Below, in pieces: positions 7,914-14,968 of a stretch of 33,875 bases of DNA; within the stretch, counting starts at the first letter, position 1; the number at the start of each line of letters is the position of its first letter. Under the pieces are notes generated by a model that did no database searches, was not told the DNA's origin, and saw only the letters and a program-made list of their open reading frames with translations. Source of the DNA: Ignavibacteriaceae bacterium (GTDB taxonomy: Bacteria; Bacteroidota; Ignavibacteria; Ignavibacteriales; Ignavibacteriaceae); the NCBI GenBank assembly GCA_013388545.1, contig JACAFB010000038.1:1-33875 (forward strand), written 5' to 3'. The position numbers and the translations under genes were made by a program.

Positions 7914-8720
7914 GTGAAATCAAAATTCAGTCTTTCTGGTCTCTTCAGTGGATTTGCAATGATCGCCATTCCGATGGTATTTGTTGTTGCCTTTTTCGTA
8001 TACTTTTATATAATGGGAAATCCACAGAATTTCCAAGGTGGCAACCCCGCCAACCATCCGCTGCCGGGTAATTATCTTGGTATAGTTTACAAAGGCGGCA
8101 TCATTGTACCAGTTTTAATGGGATTATTATTAATGGTTTTGACATTCGTTGTTGAAAGATTTATAATAATAACAAAAGCAAAAGGCAAAGGCAGAGTTGC
8201 TGACTTTATTGTTGATGTGCACAAATTTTTATCAAAGAATGAAATTCAGAAAGCAAAAGATTCTTGTGACGTTCAAAAAGGTTCTGTTGCAAACGTTGTT
8301 AAGGCAGGATTGATAAAGTACGAAGAAATGGCAGGAAAGCAGGATATGAACAAAGATCAGAAAATGGTAGCTATCAAACAGGAATTTGAAGAAGCTACTT
8401 CACTCGAATTACCCATGCTTGAAAAAAACCTAGTTATCCTGGCTACAAATGCTTCAATTGCAACATTGATCGGATTGCTTGGAACAGTACTTGGAATGAT
8501 TAAAGCGTTCGCTGCTCTTGCAACCGCAGGTGCCCCGGATGCTATTGCATTAGCAAACGGTATTTCTGAAGCACTTATAAATACTGCTCTTGGTATTGCA
8601 ACTTCAGCAATCGCAATTATAACTTATAACTATTTTACAACACAAATAGATAAATTAACTTATAGTATAGATGAGGCTGGTGTAGCTATAGTTCAAAACT
8701 TTGCCGCTATGCACAAATAA
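7914..8720 (+). CDS. exbB: ExbB/TolQ/MotA-type proton channel subunit (second cluster)
   Basis: This 268-residue protein probably starts at GTG 7914, because AAGGAG at 7902-7907 is spaced 6 bases from it. An in-frame GTG at 7890 would place that site inside the coding region. It has an extra N-terminal TM (around residues 10-32) and a periplasmic loop with GGNPANHPLPGNYLG, then TM segments around 60, 180 (LIGLLGTVLGMIKAFAAL) and 220 (ISEALINTALGIATSAIAII). This longer layout is usual for Bacteroidota ExbB. It heads a compact operon with two exbD genes and tonB. The preceding 132 bases (7758-7889) are AT-rich without a clear promoter. Confidence 0.92.
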   Translation: MKSKFSLSGLFSGFAMIAIPMVFVVAFFVYFYIMGNPQNFQGGNPANHPLPGNYLGIVYKGGIIVPVLMGLLLMVLTFVVERFIIITKAKGKGRVADFIVDVHKFLSKNEIQKAKDSCDVQKGSVANVVKAGLIKYEEMAGKQDMNKDQKMVAIKQEFEEATSLELPMLEKNLVILATNASIATLIGLLGTVLGMIKAFAALATAGAPDAIALANGISEALINTALGIATSAIAIITYNYFTTQIDKLTYSIDEAGVAIVQNFAAMHK

Positions 8721-8739
8721 TTTTAATTAAGAGGTCAAA

Positions 8740-9351
8740 ATGCCAAAAGTAAAAGTACCCCGAAAAAGTACTCTGGTTGATATGACTGCAATGTGTGATG
8801 TTGCCTTCTTGTTGCTGACATTTTTCATGTTAACAACCAAATTTAAACCTGACGATCCTATAATTGTTGACGTTCCTTCATCTGTTTCGGAAATAAAACT
8901 TCCGGATTCAGATATTATGACAATTACAATTACTCCTGAAGGTAAGGTATTTTTTGGAATAGATGGCAAGTATAACAGGGAAAGACTGCTTGGCAGAATT
9001 TCTCAGCTATATAATATTCAATTTACAGAAGATGAGGTTTACAACTTTTCTCTTACGGGAAGTTTCGGAGTTCCGATCTCGAAATTGAAAGATTTTTTGA
9101 ATATTCCTCGCAATGAATTGCCAGACATTGAACAACCCGGTATTCCAATAGATTCAGTTAGCAATGAATTAGGCGTGTGGATTATTAATGGAAGGCTTTC
9201 CAATCCGAATTTCAGAATTGCTATCAAAGGCGATCAGGATGTACCATATCCGGTCGTAAAAAAGGTTATGGATACACTTCAGGATAAAAGGGTAAATAAA
9301 TTTAATTTAATTACCAATATGGAAGTCAGACCACAAATTAAGGAGATTTAA
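8740..9351 (+). CDS. exbD: ExbD-type motor subunit, long form
   Basis: This 203-residue protein has a basic N-terminus (MPKVKVPRKS), then LVDMTAMCDVAFLLLTFFML with the proton-carrying Asp (D20) in the single TM helix. The periplasmic domain is longer than in classical ExbD (about 140 residues): roughly residues 75-150 add a segment with VYNFSLTGSFGVPISKLKDF and VSNELGVWIING before the usual IAIKGDQDVPYPVVKKVMDTL. GAGG lies a few bases before the ATG. It is separated from the next exbD by only 2 bases. Two different ExbDs per operon are common in Bacteroidota and may give a heteromeric motor. Confidence 0.9.
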   Translation: MPKVKVPRKSTLVDMTAMCDVAFLLLTFFMLTTKFKPDDPIIVDVPSSVSEIKLPDSDIMTITITPEGKVFFGIDGKYNRERLLGRISQLYNIQFTEDEVYNFSLTGSFGVPISKLKDFLNIPRNELPDIEQPGIPIDSVSNELGVWIINGRLSNPNFRIAIKGDQDVPYPVVKKVMDTLQDKRVNKFNLITNMEVRPQIKEI

Positions 9352-9353
9352 TT

Positions 9354-9872
9354 ATGGCACAGATGGAAGAAAAAAGTGGTGGTAAACAAAAGAAAGGTAA
9401 AAAAGCTCATAAAACTAAAAAGGTATCAACCCGCGTAGATTTAACACCAATGGTTGACCTTGCATTTCTCCTTGTAACATTTTTTATGCTTACAACTACG
9501 TTCTCAAAACCGCAGACAATGGAAATCAATATGCCTGTTAAGGATAAAACTGCTAAGGAAGAAGGTCAGGCGGTTAAAGAATCAAAGTCTATGACGATAA
9601 TTCTGGGTGGTGAAGATAAAATATTCTGGTATATGGGTCTTCCCGAGAATGCAACTGTTGATGTTACGGATTATTCTGACAAGGGAATCAGGAAAATACT
9701 TCTTGATAAAGACAGGGAGGTTGGCGGATTGATTGTGTTGATTAAGCCTTCTAAAAATTCAAGATATAAAAATGTAGTTGATATTCTTGATGAGATGAGC
9801 ATTACTGAGGTTAAGCGATATGCAATAGTTGATATAACAGATAAAGATCTGGAACTAATTAAAAATATTTAA
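9354..9872 (+). CDS. exbD: ExbD-type motor subunit with basic N-terminal extension
   Basis: This 172-residue protein has a lysine-rich cytoplasmic extension (residues 1-26) before RVDLTPMVDLAFLLVTFFML, the ExbD TM helix with its conserved Asp (D35). The periplasmic domain follows, with LIVLIKPSKNSRYKNVVDIL in the conserved position near residue 124. It starts 2 bases after the previous exbD and ends 36 bases before tonB. Together with the long-form ExbD it should form the stator-rotor unit with ExbB. The positively charged tail may help membrane orientation or contact nucleoid or cytoplasmic partners; that is speculation. Confidence 0.9.
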   Translation: MAQMEEKSGGKQKKGKKAHKTKKVSTRVDLTPMVDLAFLLVTFFMLTTTFSKPQTMEINMPVKDKTAKEEGQAVKESKSMTIILGGEDKIFWYMGLPENATVDVTDYSDKGIRKILLDKDREVGGLIVLIKPSKNSRYKNVVDILDEMSITEVKRYAIVDITDKDLELIKNI

Positions 9873-9908
9873 CGTAAAAGCCATAAAACATTTTATATAG
9901 GTGAATAT

Positions 9909-10712
9909 ATGAGCTCAAATGAAAAAAATGACATAAATGAGCTTATCTTTGAAGGTAGGAATAAGGAATACGGAGCCTATATTCTAAGAAAAATATATAA
10001 TAAGTACTTGTCTATCTCAACTTCAGGTGCTTCTTTATTCTTTATTCTGGTAATCAGTTTACCACTTATTATCGCATTCTTCACACCAAAGGAAGAAGCG
10101 GTTAAAAAGAAGGTCAAGGTAATTGACTATACTCAATTATCTGAACCACCTTCAATAGATAAAAAAGCTCCACCGCCAAACGTGGAAGCACCTCCGCCAT
10201 TAAAATCAACTATGAAATTCCTGCCGCCGGTGGTAAAGCCCGACGATCAGGTTGTTGAGGAAGAACTGCCAACACAGGAAGAGTTGAAAATGGTAGATCC
10301 CGGTACAAAAACTCTTGAAGGCGATCCTTCAGGAATTGATTACAGCCTTATCGAGGTAAATGAACCTACTGAAGAAGTAGTTGAGGAAGAAAAACCCGAG
10401 ATATTTACCTTCGTTGAGGAGATGCCAAGTTTTCCCGGCGGTGATCAGGCATTGCTTAAATTCTTTTCCGATAACATTGTTTATCCTGAGATTGCCAAAC
10501 GAGCCGGCGTTGAAGGAAGAGTTTTCTTAACATTTGTTGTAGGAAAAGACGGTGGGATTTCCGATATCCAGGTTGCAAAAGGTATCGGTGCGGGCTGTGA
10601 AGAAGAAGCAATCCGGGTCTTGAAAACTATGCCAAGATGGAATCCTGGTAAACAAAACGGAAATCCTGTTCACGTTCGTATCTCTCTGCCAATTGTTTTC
10701 AAGCTTCAGTAA
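9909..10712 (+). CDS. tonB: TonB energy transducer
   Basis: This 267-residue protein begins with the Bacteroidota-specific cytoplasmic motif INELIFEGRNKEYGAYILRK (residues 9-28), then one TM helix (about 34-57). A periplasmic proline/acid-rich linker follows (PPPNVEAPPPLKS and several Glu-Glu-Val-Val repeats, about 88-170). The C-terminal TonB domain begins at SFPGGDQALLKFFSDNI and includes YPEIAKRAGVEGRVFLTFVV and PRWNPGKQNGNPVHVRISLP. It transmits motor energy to TonB-dependent outer-membrane receptors; none is encoded in this window. It is cotranscribed with exbB-exbD-exbD upstream. Confidence is high. Confidence 0.94.
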   Translation: MSSNEKNDINELIFEGRNKEYGAYILRKIYNKYLSISTSGASLFFILVISLPLIIAFFTPKEEAVKKKVKVIDYTQLSEPPSIDKKAPPPNVEAPPPLKSTMKFLPPVVKPDDQVVEEELPTQEELKMVDPGTKTLEGDPSGIDYSLIEVNEPTEEVVEEEKPEIFTFVEEMPSFPGGDQALLKFFSDNIVYPEIAKRAGVEGRVFLTFVVGKDGGISDIQVAKGIGAGCEEEAIRVLKTMPRWNPGKQNGNPVHVRISLPIVFKLQ

Positions 10713-10721
10713 TTATGAAGT

Positions 10722-10940
10722 ATGAAATCTCTGGATTGGCGGGGCAAGGTTAAGGCAGGCTTTGATATAATTATGATACTAATCTATCTGGGTGTTGGTA
10801 TTTTCATCACCCAGATGGATGGATTTTTGAACCCATATGGTAAGTATAACAATATTATTTTCGGCGCAATAATAATTTCCTACGCATTATTTCGAATCTA
10901 CAAGCTAAAAAAAGATTTAAGTGAGGCAGAAGATGAATAA
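10722..10940 (+). CDS. Small two-TM protein of the tonB operon, unknown function
   Basis: This 72-residue protein has two hydrophobic segments (about residues 13-29 and 42-60) and an acidic tail ending SEAEDE. It lies 9 bases after tonB and overlaps the next gene by 8 bases (its TAA at 10938-10940 lies past the ATG at 10933), so it is translationally coupled to the PstS-like gene. I recognise no domain. Its conserved-looking position inside the operon suggests a small membrane accessory of the Ton or lipoprotein genes, but nothing in the sequence shows what it does. Confidence 0.75.
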   Translation: MKSLDWRGKVKAGFDIIMILIYLGVGIFITQMDGFLNPYGKYNNIIFGAIIISYALFRIYKLKKDLSEAEDE

Positions 10941-11880
10941 AATTATCTTGAATATTTTGTTTGGTTTCTGCTTACTTTTTTTTTCTTGTGGAGAGAGAAG
11001 TTCTGAGTTTTCCGACACACCAACTTCCGGCAAAATATCAATCAGCGCTGATGAATCTATTCAACCACTCATTTCTGCCGAGGTCGATTCATTTGAAGGA
11101 ATTTACAAATATGCTCAGATTGACGTTTCATTCAAATCTGAATCTGAAGCAATAAACGATTTAATAAATGATAAAGTCCGGTTGATAGTTATTCCTCGGG
11201 AGTTGAACGAGACTGAAAAAAATTTAATAGCAGAACAAAAAATAATTCCCCGCTCGATAAAAGTTGCTTATGATGCTATAGCTATCATTATGAATTTGCA
11301 GCGAAATGACACCTTGTTCACCCTTGAAAAGCTGAGAGATATTCTTAATGGAACAATAAAAAACTGGAACGAGTTGAATGCAAAAAATACAAAAGAGAAA
11401 ATTACTTTGGTTCTCGATAATAAAAATTCAAGTATAATCCGGTATTTAAAGGATACATTTCTCGGTAATTCAAAACTGAACGAAAACAGCTTCGCTGTTG
11501 ATTCCAGTAAAAAAGTAATTGATTATGTTCAGAAGAATAAAAATGCAATTGGATTTATAGGAGTAAATTGGATAAGTGACTCAGATGATTCTGCTGCTGT
11601 GAAACTACTGAATTCAGTAAAGATTGCACAGGTTGCTCCTGATACTTCATCAAAAGGCAAAGGATTTTATTATAGACCTGTTCAGGCATATATTGCTCAG
11701 AAGTTTTATCCTTTGTACAGAACCGTTTATATTATAACCCGGGAAGCAAGAGCCGGACTTGGCTCTGGGTTTATCGCTTTCGTTTCGAGCGACAAAGGCC
11801 AGAGGATAGTGCTTAAATCAGGATTGGTCCCGGCAACAATGCCTATCCGATTAATTGAAATTGATAATGAAGAATTATAA
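10933..11880 (+). CDS. PstS-like substrate-binding lipoprotein
   Basis: This 315-residue protein starts at ATG 10933; an in-frame GTG at 10921 is upstream, but a GAGG at 10921-10926 fits the ATG as a ribosome site. The N-terminus is a lipoprotein signal with a LFFSC lipobox (C19). The rest is the PBP-like fold of phosphate-binding proteins: ISADESIQPLISAEVDSFE at the start, KLRDILNGTIKNWNELNA mid-protein (the PstS family motif), and NAIGFIGVNWISDSD later. No pstCAB is visible, so this is an orphan. In Bacteroidota such genes often sit in tonB operons. Phosphate or another anion is possible, but binding residues cannot be confirmed here. Confidence 0.85.
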   Translation: MNKIILNILFGFCLLFFSCGERSSEFSDTPTSGKISISADESIQPLISAEVDSFEGIYKYAQIDVSFKSESEAINDLINDKVRLIVIPRELNETEKNLIAEQKIIPRSIKVAYDAIAIIMNLQRNDTLFTLEKLRDILNGTIKNWNELNAKNTKEKITLVLDNKNSSIIRYLKDTFLGNSKLNENSFAVDSSKKVIDYVQKNKNAIGFIGVNWISDSDDSAAVKLLNSVKIAQVAPDTSSKGKGFYYRPVQAYIAQKFYPLYRTVYIITREARAGLGSGFIAFVSSDKGQRIVLKSGLVPATMPIRLIEIDNEEL

Positions 11881-11898
11881 TATCTCAGAAAGCAAATC

Positions 11899-13476
11899 AT
11901 GAAAGTAAAAATATTTTTTCTTGTATTGTCCCTATTAACATTTAACCAGGTTATATTCAGCCAGGCTGAGCAGGAAATACTTAAACTGATTGAGCTTGAA
12001 AAATATTCCTTAGCAATATTTAAGGCTCAGCAAAATGCAGCAGCTAATCCTAACGATCCGGTTGCTCAGTATTTGCTTGGCAAAGCCCTTTATGCTGACG
12101 GGATGCTTGATTCATCCGATATTTTTTTCAGGAAAGGTATTGCGGCATCAGGTGAATTTCCTTTAAACTACCTTGCAGTGGCTTTAATACATTCTCAGAA
12201 AGGCCGAAAAACAGAAGCTGCAGCTTTCGTTGATTCGGTAATGAAGAAAGATATTTCGTGGGATACACCTATGCTTCTTGAAGGCGCCCAGTATCTGAGC
12301 AAGCTTGGAACGGATTATTTTGATGATGCAGATAAACTCATATATTCGATAAATAAAAAAGAAAAAAACACTTCAGCATATTATCTGACACTTGGTGATT
12401 ATTATGCAGCACAGAATAACTTTTCGCTCGCCAGCCAGAACTACCAAAAAGCTATCGACACCAATCCTTCTGAATACAGGGCATTGCTTGAAAAGTCGAA
12501 GATATATAAGCTGATAAAAAATTATACCGAAGCGGAGAGTATTTTAAACAAACTCCTTGAGATAAATCCGGATTACTCAAAAGCATATTTTGAACTCTCC
12601 GATTTATACTCTACCAATAAGCAGTTTGATAAAGCAGCTGATGCATACGCAAATTATGTTGCTAAAGCTGAGTCTTCATACTATAATCTTATGAGATTAG
12701 CAGGATTATATTTCGGCGCAAAAAAGTATGAACCGGCTATTTCGACAATCAAAGAAGTGTTAAAGCTCAATCCTGAAGATACTAATGCTTTAAGGTTACT
12801 TGCTTATTGCTATGCTGAAAACGGCAATAATAATGAGTCACTCGAGGTTTTTGGAAAATATTTTAATACCGTTCTTGTTGAGAAAATATTCTCAACAGAT
12901 TTTGAAAAGTATGCTTCAATTTTAGAAAAGAGTGGTTTCGATTCTCTCGCGATTATCAATTATAAAAACGCACTTGCTCTTGATACTACAAAAGTAAAAC
13001 TCTATAACACCATTTCCGGATTATATATTAAATCAAAGAAGTGGAGGGAATCTATTGAAATGCTCGAATTAAAGAAATCGAGATTCCCGGATAATTTTAC
13101 AGTACAGGATCATTTCGACCTTGGAAAGAATTATTATTTCATTCAGGATTATAATAATGCGATTAACTCGTTGAATCAGGTAATTGCAATTAAACCTGAT
13201 TTTCTTGCCGGCTATTTATGGCTTGCAAGAACCTCTGCAAGTCTCGATCCTGAATCTGAACAGGGATTGGCAAAACCTTACTATGAAAAATACATTGAGC
13301 TTGCGCTTGTTGATCCTCAGAAGTATAAGAAGGATTTAATAGAGGCGTACTCTTACCTGGGATATTACTACTACCTGCAGAAAGATAATGCTTCATCTAA
13401 AAAGTATTGGGAAGAAGTTCTGGTACTTGATCCCGAGAATGTACAGGCAAATGATGTAGTAAGACAGCTTAAGTAA
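11899..13476 (+). CDS. Exported tetratricopeptide-repeat protein
   Basis: This 525-residue protein has a signal peptide (MKVKIFFLVLSLLTFNQVIFSQA) and is then almost entirely TPR helices. Recognisable repeat cores include YYLTLGDYYAAQNNFSLASQ near residue 163, KAYFELSDLYSTNKQFDKAA near 230, NALRLLAYCYAENGNNNESL near 295 and AGYLWLARTSASL near 440. It is the last gene of the second Ton operon, 18 bases after the PstS-like gene, and is followed at once by a strong terminator. TPR proteins act as assembly scaffolds, so a role in the periplasm or at the inner face of the outer membrane with the Ton components is reasonable but inferred. Confidence 0.9.
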   Translation: MKVKIFFLVLSLLTFNQVIFSQAEQEILKLIELEKYSLAIFKAQQNAAANPNDPVAQYLLGKALYADGMLDSSDIFFRKGIAASGEFPLNYLAVALIHSQKGRKTEAAAFVDSVMKKDISWDTPMLLEGAQYLSKLGTDYFDDADKLIYSINKKEKNTSAYYLTLGDYYAAQNNFSLASQNYQKAIDTNPSEYRALLEKSKIYKLIKNYTEAESILNKLLEINPDYSKAYFELSDLYSTNKQFDKAADAYANYVAKAESSYYNLMRLAGLYFGAKKYEPAISTIKEVLKLNPEDTNALRLLAYCYAENGNNNESLEVFGKYFNTVLVEKIFSTDFEKYASILEKSGFDSLAIINYKNALALDTTKVKLYNTISGLYIKSKKWRESIEMLELKKSRFPDNFTVQDHFDLGKNYYFIQDYNNAINSLNQVIAIKPDFLAGYLWLARTSASLDPESEQGLAKPYYEKYIELALVDPQKYKKDLIEAYSYLGYYYYLQKDNASSKKYWEEVLVLDPENVQANDVVRQLK

Positions 13477-13489
13477 TTCACTATATATC

Positions 13490-13512
13490 CAAAAGGGGAC
13501 TTTTGTTTTTTT
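13490..13512 (+). terminator. Rho-independent terminator of the second Ton operon
   Basis: CAAAAG (13490-13495) and CTTTTG (13500-13505) form a 6-bp stem around GGGA, directly followed by seven T residues (13506-13512). It begins 14 bases after the TPR gene stop. From 13513 to 13759 nothing else is recognisable. Confidence 0.75.
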
Positions 13513-13769
13513 ACATTTCAGTGAAGCTTATTTCTTTTCTGATCGTGATATTTTTACATCATCTTTTATCCCCAAATAAATCATTTCGAGTTAGAGCATA
13601 TAAAAATTCGTAAAGGAAAAATCATCTTCTACTTCCAGGACTGATTTAAGTTCCTGAATGATTAAAAAGTTGATCTGACTTATTGGTAATTAAAAAATAC
13701 TTTGCAATACATTTCAAAAAAAACATCCTTTCTTTCAGTGAAGCATTAAAAATCATTTTGAGGAGTCTG

Positions 13770-13835
13770 ATGGAACAAAAATTTTTTGCAGAGAGTGCAA
13801 GCCGCAAACATCATACACAAATTACAAGGAGATGA
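13770..13835 (+). CDS. Possible 21-codon leader ORF upstream of the VWA gene
   Basis: ATG 13770 is preceded by GAGGAG at 13760-13765 and opens a 21-residue frame (MEQKFFAESASRKHHTQITR plus R) that ends at TGA 13833-13835. Its last codons contain the AAGGAG (13826-13831) that serves the VWA gene at 13840. This layout would couple translation of the leader to the downstream gene. The peptide is basic and has no hydrophobic segment. It could equally be the remnant of a lost gene start. Only the arrangement is visible; expression is untested. Confidence 0.3.
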   Translation: MEQKFFAESASRKHHTQITRR

Positions 13836-13839
13836 TAAA

Positions 13840-14961
13840 ATGAAGCCCACCTTTTTAACTCTTGCTTTTCTTTTCAGTTTGTTCATTCCACAAAGAACAA
13901 GTGTGCCTGAAGCTGATAGAGCTTCGAACAATATAATTCAGCTTGCATTATTACTTGATACAAGTAATAGCATGGATGGATTGATAGACCAGGCAAAAAG
14001 CCAACTTTGGAAAATTGTAAATGAGCTTGCAACTTCAAATAAGGATGGTGAGCCTGTGGAATTATTCGTTGCCCTTTATGAATACGGCAAAGATGATATT
14101 CCCCGCAACGAAGGTCATTTGAGAAATATTGTCCCATTCACCCGGGATCTTGATAAGATTTCAGAAGAATTGTTCAAACTCAGAACCAATGGTGGGGAAG
14201 AATTTTGTGGAAAAGTTATTCTTTCAGCAGTTGAAAACCTCAGATGGGAAAAAGAAAATGAAAATCTGAAAGTAATTTTTATTGCAGGAAATGAGCCATT
14301 CACTCAGGGAGATGTTGATTACAAAATTGCTTGCCGCAAAGCTTCTGAAAGAGGAATAATCGTTAATACGATTTTCTGCGGAAGCTACGATGAAGGCATT
14401 TCAACAATGTGGAAAGACGGAGCCGATCTTGCTGACGGAACTTATATGAATATTGACCAGAACCAGGAAATTGTTCATATAAACGCTCCCCAGGATGAAG
14501 AGATAATAAGACTCGGAATAGAATTGAATAAAACCTACATTGTTTATGGTATAGATGCGGATGAAAATAAAGTCAGGCAGGAAGAACAGGATAAAAATTC
14601 ACTCGAGTTAAGCCCCGGTGTTATGGTTGAAAGATCAGTCACAAAGTCAGGTGAACAGTATAATAATTCAAGCTGGGATCTTGTAGATGCTTACAGGGAT
14701 GGAGCGGTTGATCTTAAGAAGCTTGAAAGCAACTTACTGCCTGAGGAAATGAAATCGATGAATGAAAAAGAGAAGTTAAATTATATTAAAAAAATGCAAA
14801 GCGAGCGCGAATCAATTCAGAATAAAATTATGCAGCTTAACGAAGAACGGAGTAAATACATCGCAAAAAAGATGGTAGAGACTGGGAAAAATACACTCGA
14901 TGCAGTAATGATAAATACGGTTAAACAGCAGGCAGAAAAGAAAAATTTTAAGTTCAAGTGA
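13840..14961 (+). CDS. Exported von Willebrand factor A domain protein
   Basis: This 373-residue protein starts at ATG 13840, with AAGGAG at 13826-13831. An upstream in-frame TTG at 13786 is ignored because it would hide the signal peptide (MKPTFLTLAFLFSLFIPQ). The VWA domain follows, with the metal-site motif DTSNS at D40-S44 in LALLLDTSNSMDGLIDQAKS. The later acidic MIDAS position normally read as TDG is instead IAGNEPF, so metal binding may be altered. The C-terminal third is charged and coiled-coil-like (about residues 300-360, rich in Glu, Lys and Gln). It ends 7 bases before the VIT-VWA gene, so the two are probably cotranscribed and act together outside the cytoplasm. Ligand unknown. 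Confidence 0.87.
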   Translation: MKPTFLTLAFLFSLFIPQRTSVPEADRASNNIIQLALLLDTSNSMDGLIDQAKSQLWKIVNELATSNKDGEPVELFVALYEYGKDDIPRNEGHLRNIVPFTRDLDKISEELFKLRTNGGEEFCGKVILSAVENLRWEKENENLKVIFIAGNEPFTQGDVDYKIACRKASERGIIVNTIFCGSYDEGISTMWKDGADLADGTYMNIDQNQEIVHINAPQDEEIIRLGIELNKTYIVYGIDADENKVRQEEQDKNSLELSPGVMVERSVTKSGEQYNNSSWDLVDAYRDGAVDLKKLESNLLPEEMKSMNEKEKLNYIKKMQSERESIQNKIMQLNEERSKYIAKKMVETGKNTLDAVMINTVKQQAEKKNFKFK

Positions 14962-14968
14962 GAATAAA

